A stretch of DNA of 64,000 bases from Opitutus terrae PB90-1 (GTDB lineage Bacteria > Verrucomicrobiota > Verrucomicrobiia > Opitutales > Opitutaceae): contig NC_010571.1 of assembly GCF_000019965.1 (NCBI RefSeq), positions 3,791,001-3,855,000 of the forward strand. Direction: 5' to 3'. A model generated the notes under the pieces. The model did no database searches. It was not told the DNA's origin and saw only the letters and a list, made by a program, of their open reading frames with translations. Below, piece after piece: positions 42,508 to 51,089 of the stretch. The position numbers and the translations under genes were made by a program. How positions within the stretch are numbered: position 1 is the stretch's first letter; each line of letters opens with the position of its first letter.

Positions 42508-43085
42508 CACAACCTATGTGCTGCAGCACATAGGTTGTGCGCGCAGATCACGGCGCTGGCGGATTCGCGGATCGCTTCGCGAAAAACCTCGCGCGGATGT
42601 GCGAGGGCGGCCGTGGCGGTGCCGGAGGTAACCTCAACGCGGCGCAGCAACCGGTTCTTGCGATTGAGGCAGAGCACCCAGAACTTTTCCACCTGCAGCC
42701 CGCGCGCGAGGGGAAAAAGGTGGTCGGCGACGAGATCCGCACGGTTCAGGACGGGGGATTCCTCGCTCTTTTGAATGAGGACGCGTTTCGCGATCTCCAC
42801 GACGGTGACCAACTGCAGGGCCTTCACGCGACCGATTCCTTTGAGCCGGCGGAAGTCGGATTCCTTCCACGCGATGAGGCCGGCCAGCGAACCGGCTTCG
42901 GCGATCAGCCGCGTGGCGAGCGTGAGGACGTCCTGGCCGTGCGTGCCGCTGCGCAGCAGCATCGCGAGCAGCTCGGTGTCGCTCAGGGCGGTGGGGCCGA
43001 ATTGCTCGAGCCGTTCCTGGGGCCGGTCGCCGACGGCCATCTCTCGCAGGCGATTGGGGCTGGGATATTCCGCCGCGCAGGACAC
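42441..43085 (-). pseudogene. radC: radC 5' part fused to element sequence
   Basis: The native part is 42534-43085 (184 residues). It has a helix-hairpin-helix-like N-terminus (RLKGIGRVKALQLV), the radC family start [15 protein letters not shown], and the JAMM domain up to ESASAVICAHN. From there the frame runs into the 32-bp palindrome and inverted repeat and stops after 31 foreign residues. The zinc ligands after the first His are lost, so it is not expected to work. It starts at a GTG at 43085. Confidence 0.9.
42508..42539. repeat. Perfect 32-bp palindrome at the right junction of the RIT element
   Basis: The centre is tatgtgctgcagcacata, flanked by cacaacc on the left and ggttgtg on the right, self-complementary over all 32 bases. 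The ggttgtg arm is radC target sequence, also present once at the left junction (37423-37429), where no palindrome exists. Confidence 0.95.
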
Positions 43086-43132
43086 ACGATTGTTTTGGAC
43101 AGCTTTGGGTCCGGTGCCAACTTCACAATGCC

Positions 43133-43876
43133 ATGAATCCGCTGCGGGTTGTCGTCTGGGGAGAAAACGTGCACGAGCATACGAGTGCGAAGGTGAACGC
43201 GGTCTATCCGCGCGGCATGCATCACGCCATCGCCGAAGGGCTGCGCGATCTGCTGCCCTCGGCGGCGATCACCACGGCGACGCTGCAGGAGCCGGAGCAC
43301 GGGCTCACGGAGGAACGGCTGGCGGCGACGGATGTGCTGACCTGGTGGGGCCACGTGGCGCACGATCAGGTGAAGGACGCGATCGTCGACCGCGTGCAGA
43401 AACGCGTGCTCGAGGGCATGGGGCTGATCGTGCTGCATTCCGCGCACTTCTCCAAAATCTTCAAGCGGCTCATGGGCACGAGTTGCTCGCTGACGTGGCG
43501 CGAGGCGGACGAGCGCGAACGGTTGTGGGTGTGCAACCCGGGTCATCCCATCGCGCGCGGCATCGACCGCAGCTTCGAGCTACCGGCCGAGGAGATGTAT
43601 GGCGAGCCGTTTGGGGTGCCGGCGCCGGAGGAGCAGGTGTTCATCTCGTGGTTCGAAGGCGGCGAGGTGTTTCGGAGCGGCTGCTGCTGGAGGCGGGGCA
43701 ACGGCCGGATCTTTTACTTTCAACCGGGTCACGAGACCTACCCGACGTATCACGATCGCAACGTCCGGCGCGTGATCGCCAATGCGGTCGAGTGGGCACG
43801 GCCGCAAGGCACGTGGGTCGACGCGGTGGTAAACGCGAAGGTGCCCGTCGAGCCGATTCGGGCGAGGAAGCACTAG
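43133..43876 (+). CDS. ThuA-like protein
   Basis: The 247-residue protein belongs to the ThuA (trehalose utilisation) class I glutamine-amidotransferase-like fold: [39 protein letters not shown] and [15 protein letters not shown]. It may help convert sugar derivatives such as ketotrehalose in other bacteria, but the biochemical role is poorly known. It is divergent from radC, 47 bp away, so its promoter overlaps the radC start. Confidence 0.85.
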   Translation: MNPLRVVVWGENVHEHTSAKVNAVYPRGMHHAIAEGLRDLLPSAAITTATLQEPEHGLTEERLAATDVLTWWGHVAHDQVKDAIVDRVQKRVLEGMGLIVLHSAHFSKIFKRLMGTSCSLTWREADERERLWVCNPGHPIARGIDRSFELPAEEMYGEPFGVPAPEEQVFISWFEGGEVFRSGCCWRRGNGRIFYFQPGHETYPTYHDRNVRRVIANAVEWARPQGTWVDAVVNAKVPVEPIRARKH

Positions 43877-43887
43877 GCGAGGGAAGG

Positions 43888-43936
43888 GGTCCCATAGGTC
43901 TTATAGGACCAATGGGACCAATGGGGCCAATAGACC
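43888..43936 (+). repeat. 9-bp tandem repeat
   Basis: Five to six diverged 9-base units follow each other: ggtcccata, ggtcttata, ggaccaatg, ggaccaatg, gggccaata, gacc. If translated, some frames give Gly-Pro-Met/Ile triplets (GPMGPMGPI), but no gene reads it. It lies just 3' of the ThuA-like gene. Confidence 0.75.
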
Positions 43937-43961
43937 GAGCGCGGACGAGGCGGAGCGCGGT

Positions 43962-44474
43962 CTACGCCGCGGTAACGGCTCGCGCGAGGGCGCCCGCAGG
44001 CTTCGCGGACTCCTCGGCGGCGATCGCGAGAATGTAGTCCTGGAAATCGGGATCTTCACCCTGCAGCAGGGCCGGCAGCTGTTCGCGGAAGTCCCGGCGG
44101 TGGCACCAGTCGCGCATGTAGTCGACCCACGTCTGCCACAGGCGCGCCGCCTGGCGCGACATCTTTTCCTCGTAGACGAGAATGTAGGCGCGTTCGAAGA
44201 TCGAGATCAGCACCTCGAAGAGGAGGTTGCGGCGTTCGATCTGCTCGGCGGTGAAGGGTGCTTCCGGAATCGGCTGCGTCATCAACCGAAGATCCGCGTT
44301 GTCCAGCACCAGCCGGAGAAATTTCGAATAGTCGTCGGACAGCCGCAGGTAGACCTCCTCGTCGTCGTTTTGTCGCTCTTTGCGTTGTTCCGCGATGAAA
44401 ACGACGATGGCGAGCGGGAGACCGACGATGGTGACCACGTAACTCAAGGCCTCGAGCCATTCGAGCGGCGTCAT
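43962..44474 (-). CDS. Hypothetical membrane-anchored helical protein
   Basis: The 170-residue protein has one N-terminal membrane segment (ALSYVVTIVGLPLAIVVFIA, residues 9-28), a short basic/acidic hinge (EQRKERQNDDEE) and a mostly helical soluble part with many aromatic residues (ERAYILVYEEKMSRQAARLW, WVDYMRDWCHRRDF). No catalytic motif is visible. The family is not recognised, though similar one-helix proteins are common. It has its own start ATG and lies convergent to the ThuA-like gene. Confidence 0.6.
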   Translation of the reverse strand: MTPLEWLEALSYVVTIVGLPLAIVVFIAEQRKERQNDDEEVYLRLSDDYSKFLRLVLDNADLRLMTQPIPEAPFTAEQIERRNLLFEVLISIFERAYILVYEEKMSRQAARLWQTWVDYMRDWCHRRDFREQLPALLQGEDPDFQDYILAIAAEESAKPAGALARAVTAA

Positions 44475-44583
44475 ACCGCTAGTGAATCGCCGGCGAGATC
44501 GAGGTCAACCAGCCGAAAATTCGGATCCGGACCTCGGACCGCGCGGCAAGGGCGCTTGCGACGCCCGCACTCCCGATAGAACC

Positions 44584-44604
44584 GCACGGGCGGGACGCCC
44601 GTGC
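44584..44604. repeat. GCACGGGC hairpin after the isomerase gene
   Basis: gcacgggc and gcccgtgc are separated by gggac in a perfect 8-bp stem directly downstream of the peptidylprolyl isomerase stop. There is no T-tract. It is the same class as the copies near 9578 and 58208. Confidence 0.7.
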
Positions 44605-44608
44605 CACG

Positions 44609-45595
44609 TCAGTAGTGCTTCACGTAGCCGTTGCGGCGGAGTCGCTCCAGCCAGTGTTCCTGGCTGTTGCGCGACATCTGCTGGACGAGCACGCGCTCGA
44701 TTTCGTCGCGGACCTCGTCGATCGGCTGAATGCCGGCGTATTTGCGGTCCTCCGCGAAGAGGATGAAACAGCCCTCGGGGAGAATGATGGGATCGCTGAC
44801 CTCGCCCTTTTTGAGCGAGAAGAGCGGTTCGCTGAACTCCGGCTTGAGATCGGAGCGCTTCTGCCAGCCCCAGTCGCCGCCCTTGGCGCGACGGGAGTCC
44901 TGGCTGTATTCGCGGGCCAGATCCTCGAATTTTTCGCCCGCCTTGATCCGGGCCATCACCAGGTTGGCCTTGGCGCGCAGGTCTTCGTCGGTTTCGCCGT
45001 TGGCGCGCGAGAACTGGATCAGCCGCAGGTGGACGCCATCCTCCTGATAAAACCGGTCCTTGTTCTCGTTGTAGAACGTCTCGATACGGACGGGGCTGAC
45101 GATGCTCTGCGACTTCCGCTGCTCCTGCCGCATGTACTGGTAGATGATGTCCTCCTCGACCTCGCGGCGATACTCGCGGAGCGTGGTGCCGCGCGAGTGG
45201 AGATAGGCGAGGAATTTTGAGCGGTCGTTGTCGAACTGCTCGCTCAGAATGTCGGCCAGCCGGTTGTCGATGAAGCTGTCGGGAATGTGCTTCTTCTCGT
45301 CCTTGCGGAATTCCTTCACGATCAGGACGCGGTCGATGAGGCTCTGGATGACGTCGTCCTGGAGTTGCTCGAGCTTTTCGTTGAACTCGCGCTCGTTGCG
45401 CGCCTCGCGCTGCAACTGCGCGATCAGCGGCGCGATCTCGCGGCGAACGTCGTCGACCGTGATGACCTTGTCCTCGACGATGGCGGCAATGCCGTTGGCA
45501 AATCGGAGGTTGAGGTTATCTCCGGCCTCCTGAGCGGCGAGAGGGACAGCCAGGAGCAGCGAAAGCAGGGCGAAACGAAAACGGCCGATCATCAT
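44609..45595 (-). CDS. Periplasmic SurA/PpiC-like peptidylprolyl isomerase
   Basis: The 328-residue protein has a signal peptide (FALLSLLLAVPLAAQ). A SurA-N-type chaperone domain (RFANGIAAIVEDKVITVDDV) and a parvulin domain (HLRLIQFSRANG, FEDLAREYSQDSRRAKGGDW, GEVSDPIILPEG) follow. It should help outer-membrane proteins fold. Its ATG overlaps the mfd stop as ATGA (45592-45595), so it is translationally coupled to mfd. A hairpin lies just after its stop. Confidence 0.87.
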   Translation of the reverse strand: MMIGRFRFALLSLLLAVPLAAQEAGDNLNLRFANGIAAIVEDKVITVDDVRREIAPLIAQLQREARNEREFNEKLEQLQDDVIQSLIDRVLIVKEFRKDEKKHIPDSFIDNRLADILSEQFDNDRSKFLAYLHSRGTTLREYRREVEEDIIYQYMRQEQRKSQSIVSPVRIETFYNENKDRFYQEDGVHLRLIQFSRANGETDEDLRAKANLVMARIKAGEKFEDLAREYSQDSRRAKGGDWGWQKRSDLKPEFSEPLFSLKKGEVSDPIILPEGCFILFAEDRKYAGIQPIDEVRDEIERVLVQQMSRNSQEHWLERLRRNGYVKHY

Positions 45596-48500
45596 GTCGA
45601 GGGCGGGCTGGGCAGATTGTGCAGAAACGCGATAATTTCCTTCAACCGTAGGAGGGGTGTGGAGGCGGTCAACCTTGGAAACCGGGTGCCGACCTGCACC
45701 CAGTCGTCGCGGCGGCCGCTGTTGCGCAGACACTTCAGGCGGTTGGCCTCGGTTTCGACGGAAAGGATATTTGTTTGTTCCGCCAAGATGCGTATTTGCG
45801 TGGTGAGCAACAACGCCCGCACGTCGGGGCCGATTTTCCCGAAACGGTCCTGCAAGGCGGCTTCGATCTCCTTCAACTTGGCCGGCGAGTCGGCCATCGC
45901 GAGCTTGCGATAGAAATCGATCCGCAAGCGCGTTTCCGGGATGTAAGCGGCAGGCAATCGGGCCTGAATCTTTGGCAATTCGGCGACTTGGGCGTCCTCA
46001 GCGTCCCGGAGCGCCGTGTAGCCGTCCTGGTGACGGCCGCGGGCGGAGGACGGTAAGGCGGCGATTCCGCTCGCCGCCGGAGCGGTTGCAGGGGCGTCTT
46101 TGGCTTTCCCGGCGGGCAACGGAGGGCCCGCCCTCCCTTCCGCTTCGCCGACGATCACGAAGTCGAGCTTCACGCTCGCGCGAATGGCGGCGGCGGTCTT
46201 TTCGCCTTTCAGCCGGGCGACGGATTGGCGGAGGAGCTGGCAATACAGCTCGAAACCGACGCCGACGATGTGGCCGCTTTGCTGGGCCCCGAGCAGATTG
46301 CCCGCGCCGCGGAGCTCGAGATCGCGCATCGCGATGCGGAAACCGGCACCGAGCTGGGTATGCTGGCGCATCGCGGTGAGCCGCTGGCGCGCGACATCGA
46401 GCAGACGCGTGTGGCGGTGGAGGAGCAGGTAGGCGTAGGCTTGATGCTTGAACCGGCCGACGCGGCCGCGGAGCTGATAGAGCTGCGACAAGCCGAACCG
46501 ATCGGCGCCCTCGATGAGGATGGTATTGCAGTTCGGGATATCGAGTCCGCTCTCGATGATCGTCGTGCAGACAAGCAGCTGGTAGCGACCGGCGACGAAC
46601 TCGGTCATCACTTCCTCGAGATCGGCCGCTTCCATCTGGCCGTGGCCCACGCCGATGGTGACGTCCGGCATCAGCTCGCGCAGCCGCGCGGCGACGAGGT
46701 TGATCGTCTCGATGCGATTGTGGAGGTAGAACACCTGGCCGCCGCGGCGGAGCTCGTGGCGGACTGCGTCGATCACCAGCTTCTCGTCGTAGGTTTTGAC
46801 GACGGTCTGGATCGGGTGGCGGTTGGTTGGCGCGGTTTCGATCACGCTGAGGTCGCGTGCGCCGGTGAGCGCGAGATAGAGCGTGCGCGGAATCGGCGTG
46901 GCGCTCATCGAGAGCACGTCGACGGTCGAGCGCATCTGCTTGAACACTTCCTTGTGCTTCACGCCGAACCGCTGCTCCTCGTCGATGATCACGAGCCCGA
47001 GATCGCGGAACTTCACGTCGTGCTGCAGCACGCGATGCGTGCCGATGAGGATGTCGACCTGCCCGGCCGCGGTGGCGGTCAGAATTTTTTTCTGATCGGC
47101 GCGCGAGCGGAACCGGCTGACCATCTCGATCGCGATCGGGTAACCGGCCATCCGTTCGCGAAACGTGTTGAGGTGTTGCTGCGCGAGGACGGTCGTCGGC
47201 ACCAGCATCGCGACCTGCCGGCCGCCCTGCACGGCCTTGAAGGCGGCGCGGATCGCGACCTCCGTTTTGCCAAAGCCGACGTCGCCGCAGATCAACCGAT
47301 CCATTGGCTGCGTGCGTTCCATGTCGGTCTTCGTTTCTTCAATGGCGCGCAGCTGATCCCGGGTTTCGGTGAACGGGAATGACGCTTCGAATTCCTTCTG
47401 CCAGGTGGTGTCCGGTGGAAACGCGAAGCCCGGCTGCGCCTCGCGTGCGGCCTGGATGCGGAGCAATTCCGCGGCGAGATCGATCGTGGCCCGCTCCGCC
47501 GCGAGCCGGGCTTTCTCCCAGCGGCCTGAGCCGATCCGGCCGAGCTGTGGCTTGGTCTTGCTGAGCCCGACGTAGCGGCTGATCAGGTGCGATTCCTGCA
47601 GCGGCACGTGCAACGTCACGTGGTCGTCGAACTCCAGCGAGATCACCTCGCGGACGCCCTGCGCGGTGTCGAGCTTGGTGAGCCCGCGGTAATGGGCGAT
47701 GCCGTGCTGCAGATGCACGACGAAGTCGCCTTCGACCAGTTCGGAGAAATCGAGCAGCTGATCGATCTGCGCGCGCTGGGCCATCGCGCGTGGATTCAGC
47801 GCGGGCCGCCGCTGACGCTGGCGACCGAAGACTTCCGTTTCGGTGACGACGACCAGACCGCGGACTTTCGGGGGGAGACTGGGCCAGGTGAGGGTGGGGG
47901 GGGTCTCCTCTGGCTTGGCTTCCGGAGGCGAAGGGTTGGCTCCGCGAAACGTGATCCGAAAACCCTCGTTGAGCGTGCCGCGGAGGAACTGCGGCTGGAT
48001 GCGTTTGAGCTTGGCGTCTTCCTGCAGGATCTCGCGGATCCGCTGCTCTTCGCCCTCCTTCGAAACGACGAGGAAAACAGCGAAGCCGGATTGCCGCCAC
48101 GCGGCGACCTGCTGCAGGAAGCGTCGCCGCGCGTCCTCTTCGACCTGCAGGCGTTCCTGCGCCACGAGCGCATCCTCTGGATAATGGCGGTGGTGCGAGA
48201 GACTTTCGGAGTCCCACGTGCTATCGTCGTCGGCGTCTTCGAGCAGCGCGGCGGCTTCATCGAGATCGCTCACGCCGAAAATGGCGGCGCATTTTCCCAG
48301 GAGGGCGTTGAGGGGATGAACCGGAGAAACGGCCGCAGACTCCAAGCCCACGGGGGGGACGCCGGTGGCACCGTCGGCCTCCCGGGCGAGCTGGCTGAGC
48401 TTTTCTTCGAGCGCGGCGGGCTCGATGAGCACCAGATGCGTTCGCGGCGAAAGGTAATCCGCGATTCCCGTTTTCGACGGATCCAGCCGGACGCGGGACG

Positions 48501-49209
48501 AGGCGGAGATTGTGATCGACTCGACGGTCGCGCCGGAGCGCTGCGTGACCGGATCGAACTCGCGGATGGCTTCGATCTCGTCACCGAAGAAGTCGAGCCG
48601 ATACGGCGTGTTGGCGGTCACCGGGTAGACGTCGATGATGCCGCCGCGGATCGCGTAGTGGCCCGGCGCTTCGCAGACCGCCTCGGAATCGTAGTCCAGT
48701 TGTTGCAGTCGCTCGAGCAAGCCTTGGAAAGATTGGGTTTGTCCGCGGCTGAGCGTGAACTCGCGGGTGGCGAACTCCTCGAGTGCGGGCACCGGCTGCA
48801 GCAGCGCGCCGGGCGTCGTGACGATCACGAGCGGCGGCAGCGCCGTGGCGCCGCCACGCCGGCGCGCTCCACCGACCTCGGAGGAGGTGGCGACGCCCAG
48901 CGAACGCGTGGCGCGGAGCTTCGAGAGGACGGTGAATCGGTCGTTGGAGGCGGCGAAGGCCTCCCGCATGTCGCCCGCGTCGGGCATCGATTCAGGGAAC
49001 ACCAGCGTCGTCTGTGCGTGCGGCAGTTGCGCGGCGCCATGGAAGAACGCCGCGTCTTCCGCGAGCCGCTCCGCGGCTTTGAGATCGGCGGCCACGACGA
49101 TCCACACCGGCGCGGGATGACGCAGCGTGAGCTCGGTCAACACCGCGCCCTGCGCTGACGGGGTGATGCCGGTGAGCTTGTGGCGCGCGCGTGTGGCAGG
49201 ATCAGCCAT
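45592..49209 (-). CDS. mfd: Transcription-repair coupling factor
   Basis: The 1205-residue protein has the UvrB-homology N-terminus ([16 protein letters not shown]), the RNA-polymerase-interacting CarD-like domain ([16 protein letters not shown]), the helicase core with Walker [12 protein letters not shown] and DEEQRFG, motif RGRVGR, and the TRCF C-terminal domain ([11 protein letters not shown]). Length is usual for Mfd (about 1150). It displaces stalled RNA polymerase and recruits UvrA. It is coupled downstream to the isomerase gene; rnc lies 190 bp upstream on the same strand. Confidence 0.95.
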   Translation of the reverse strand: MADPATRARHKLTGITPSAQGAVLTELTLRHPAPVWIVVAADLKAAERLAEDAAFFHGAAQLPHAQTTLVFPESMPDAGDMREAFAASNDRFTVLSKLRATRSLGVATSSEVGGARRRGGATALPPLVIVTTPGALLQPVPALEEFATREFTLSRGQTQSFQGLLERLQQLDYDSEAVCEAPGHYAIRGGIIDVYPVTANTPYRLDFFGDEIEAIREFDPVTQRSGATVESITISASSRVRLDPSKTGIADYLSPRTHLVLIEPAALEEKLSQLAREADGATGVPPVGLESAAVSPVHPLNALLGKCAAIFGVSDLDEAAALLEDADDDSTWDSESLSHHRHYPEDALVAQERLQVEEDARRRFLQQVAAWRQSGFAVFLVVSKEGEEQRIREILQEDAKLKRIQPQFLRGTLNEGFRITFRGANPSPPEAKPEETPPTLTWPSLPPKVRGLVVVTETEVFGRQRQRRPALNPRAMAQRAQIDQLLDFSELVEGDFVVHLQHGIAHYRGLTKLDTAQGVREVISLEFDDHVTLHVPLQESHLISRYVGLSKTKPQLGRIGSGRWEKARLAAERATIDLAAELLRIQAAREAQPGFAFPPDTTWQKEFEASFPFTETRDQLRAIEETKTDMERTQPMDRLICGDVGFGKTEVAIRAAFKAVQGGRQVAMLVPTTVLAQQHLNTFRERMAGYPIAIEMVSRFRSRADQKKILTATAAGQVDILIGTHRVLQHDVKFRDLGLVIIDEEQRFGVKHKEVFKQMRSTVDVLSMSATPIPRTLYLALTGARDLSVIETAPTNRHPIQTVVKTYDEKLVIDAVRHELRRGGQVFYLHNRIETINLVAARLRELMPDVTIGVGHGQMEAADLEEVMTEFVAGRYQLLVCTTIIESGLDIPNCNTILIEGADRFGLSQLYQLRGRVGRFKHQAYAYLLLHRHTRLLDVARQRLTAMRQHTQLGAGFRIAMRDLELRGAGNLLGAQQSGHIVGVGFELYCQLLRQSVARLKGEKTAAAIRASVKLDFVIVGEAEGRAGPPLPAGKAKDAPATAPAASGIAALPSSARGRHQDGYTALRDAEDAQVAELPKIQARLPAAYIPETRLRIDFYRKLAMADSPAKLKEIEAALQDRFGKIGPDVRALLLTTQIRILAEQTNILSVETEANRLKCLRNSGRRDDWVQVGTRFPRLTASTPLLRLKEIIAFLHNLPSPPST

Positions 49210-49397
49210 CGAAGAGGGAAGGAGGAAACAGCGGAACGCGCGGAGCGCAACACAGGGCGCCAGCCGCCCCCGGGTTCCCGGCGGCTGCGTTTTGGGTCCG
49301 AGTTCCGCGCCGCGGAGGCGCAGTGCGGAATGCGGTTCGGGAATCGACGCTTCGGCGACGGTCCCAGGCGGGACGCGAACCGGACTCGCCCACAGGG

Positions 49398-50150
49398 TTA
49401 CTGCGCCTTCAGCGTCTCCAGCGCCACTCGCGCGGCGGCCTCTTCGGCGAGTTTTTTCGACGGTCCGCGGCCCGAGCCGAGGACGCGATCGTGGAGAAAC
49501 ACAGCCACCTCGTAGGCGCGGGCGTGATCTTCACCTTCGATGCCCGTGACCTCGTAGCGCAGCGCCTGGTTGCCGTATTCCGGTTGAATGAGTTCCTGCA
49601 ACCGGCCTTTCGGATTCTCCTCGTTGACCACGCCCGACAGCCGACTGGGCAGATCGCCGTACAGCCCGAGCACGATCCGGCGCGTGAGCGCCAGGTCGCT
49701 GTCGAGATAAAGCGCGCCCACCAAAGCTTCGAAGGCGTCTTCCAAGGCAGACGATCGCGTGCGTCCACCAGAAGCCTCCTCGCTCGAGCCGAGGAGCAGA
49801 CACCGATCGAGCTGCAACTCGCGCGCGAGCTCGACGAGAAAGGCGCCTTTGGTGAGGGCCGCGCGACGGCGGCTCAACGGTCCCTCGCGATCGCCGGGAA
49901 AAAGTTCGAAGAGCGCCTCCGTCAGGATGAGCTGCAGCACGGCGTCACCCAAAAACTCCAACCGCTGGTTGCTCTCTGCGATGTCCGGATTCTCCGGGAG
50001 ATAGGACGTGTGCGTGACCGCACGTTCGAGCAAAGCCGGATCCCGAAACGTGTAAATCAGCCGGGTCTGCAGGGCTGCGAGAGGTGAGGGAGAGTCGGAC
50101 ACGCGAAGGACAGGCGTTGCCACCAAGACTTCCGAACGCAGGGAAAACAC
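49398..50150 (-). CDS. rnc: Ribonuclease III
   Basis: The 250-residue protein has the RNase III signature NQRLEFLGDAVLQ, the second catalytic acidic motif EDAFEALVGALYLD, and a C-terminal double-stranded-RNA-binding domain (PKGRLQELIQ, GRGPSKKLAEEAAARVAL). It cuts structured RNA during rRNA and mRNA processing. The GTG at 50150 was used; an internal GTG would also suit. The gap to mfd is 188 bp. Confidence 0.93.
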   Translation of the reverse strand: MFSLRSEVLVATPVLRVSDSPSPLAALQTRLIYTFRDPALLERAVTHTSYLPENPDIAESNQRLEFLGDAVLQLILTEALFELFPGDREGPLSRRRAALTKGAFLVELARELQLDRCLLLGSSEEASGGRTRSSALEDAFEALVGALYLDSDLALTRRIVLGLYGDLPSRLSGVVNEENPKGRLQELIQPEYGNQALRYEVTGIEGEDHARAYEVAVFLHDRVLGSGRGPSKKLAEEAAARVALETLKAQ

Positions 50151-50292
50151 AAATCGAAATCGCAGCGGGGTGAAGACCTGCGGCGCACTCGCAGATCGGC
50201 GGCAGAACCGAGAATCGAGTTTATTTTTGGCCGGCCGATGTCATGTTCGAGCGCACGATGGTCCGAGAGTGCGGGCCTCGGCTTTACCCCGA

Positions 50293-50865
50293 ATGAAAAC
50301 GCTTCGTCTTGTTTCAACGATCGCGGTGCTGGCTGGTGGGCTCGCAGCGAGTGCTGCGTCGAGTTCGCTCCGCGCCGCCGAAGTGGAGACGCTGATCGAC
50401 TTCACCGACAGCCGGCGTGATCCCGACGGCACGATCTATCACGCCTACGAGTACGTCTGGGACACTTGGGACAAGCACGTACTCGATCTGCCGCGGCGCG
50501 GCACGCTGATCCAGGCGCCGAGCGGCCGGGGGACGATGGGCGAGAACAAGACGATGGTTGATTTTCGCGACGCCCACGCGCTGCACCTCCATTTCGTGAT
50601 CGGCAATCAGAACAGCGCGCAGAAACTGGTGTTCGCGCTCGAGGACAGCGACGGCACGGTGCAAGCCTGGAACATCCCGCTCGCCGGGCTGCCGGTGGGC
50701 CGCGAGGTCCGACAGCTGATCGACCCGGCGAAACCGGCCAACGAGGAGAAACCTGGCAAGAAGCCCGGGCTGAACTGGAAGAAGATCTCGACGTGGCAGC
50801 TCAAGGGCGACTGGTCGGCGCCGAACGTCGAGGTGCTGCTGTTGCGGCTGACCGCGGATAAATAA
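50293..50865 (+). CDS. Secreted beta-sandwich protein of unknown function
   Basis: The 190-residue protein has a signal peptide (TIAVLAGGLAASAASSSLRAA). Strand-rich segments (TLIDFTDSRRDPDGTIYHAY, LHLHFVIGNQNSAQKLVFAL, WQLKGDWSAPNVEVLLLRL) resemble a carbohydrate-binding or jelly-roll module. No enzyme motif is visible. The ATG at 50293 gives the signal peptide. It is divergent from rnc. Confidence 0.55.
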   Translation: MKTLRLVSTIAVLAGGLAASAASSSLRAAEVETLIDFTDSRRDPDGTIYHAYEYVWDTWDKHVLDLPRRGTLIQAPSGRGTMGENKTMVDFRDAHALHLHFVIGNQNSAQKLVFALEDSDGTVQAWNIPLAGLPVGREVRQLIDPAKPANEEKPGKKPGLNWKKISTWQLKGDWSAPNVEVLLLRLTADK

Positions 50866-50883
50866 AGCCGAGCGCGCAGAGCC

Positions 50884-51055
50884 AAGAGCTGAGAGTGAAG
50901 AGCTGAGGGCGCACCAAGGTGCGCCCCTACGGGCGAGGCGTGGCGCGAGAGGCTATCATGCGCTTTGATCGAGCAGACCAAGGTAGGGCGCTCACTCCGT
51001 GAGCGCCGCGAAGGTCAGAGGACTTCCCGGCGGGCAGCGGAATGCCCGCCCTACC
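50884..51055. repeat. Purine repeat copy 4 and two palindromes
   Basis: 50884-50908 holds a short fourth copy of the GAGCTGAGAG repeat. It runs into a perfect hairpin gggcgcaccaaggtgcgccc (50907-50926). 50982-51055 is a GGTAGGG...CCCTACC element with internal palindromes, the class seen at 29064-29127. No gene is present in this gap between converging genes. Confidence 0.75.
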
Positions 51056-51089
51056 TCAGAAACGGTTCTACGAACGTGCATGACCGTCT

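Larger units (their letters stand above)
37430..42539. mobile_element. RIT (recombinase-in-trio) element with mercury-response cargo, inserted in radC
   Basis: The element of about 5110 bp splits radC. Its ends share an 85-bp spaced inverted repeat, and the right end continues into a perfect 32-bp palindrome. The 7-bp ggttgtg occurs at both junctions, so the exact boundary is ambiguous by 7 bp. It encodes three consecutive tyrosine recombinases on the minus strand with overlapping or nearly touching ends (39062-42339). This is the defining layout of RIT elements, which are known to have terminal inverted repeats. Between the recombinases and the left end lie merR, a merT-merP fusion and a CopZ-type metallochaperone gene. 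All genes but merR share the orientation of radC. Tn554-type elements also use three recombination genes and target radC, but lack such terminal repeats and have a different gene size pattern. Confidence 0.85.

Noticed and set aside
37430-42539. Calling the element a Tn554-type transposon
   Set aside because: Tn554 also has three recombination genes and enters radC, but its TnpB is about 630 residues and TnpC about 125 with no terminal inverted repeats. Here the three proteins are of 330-450 residues with long inverted ends, as in RIT elements.
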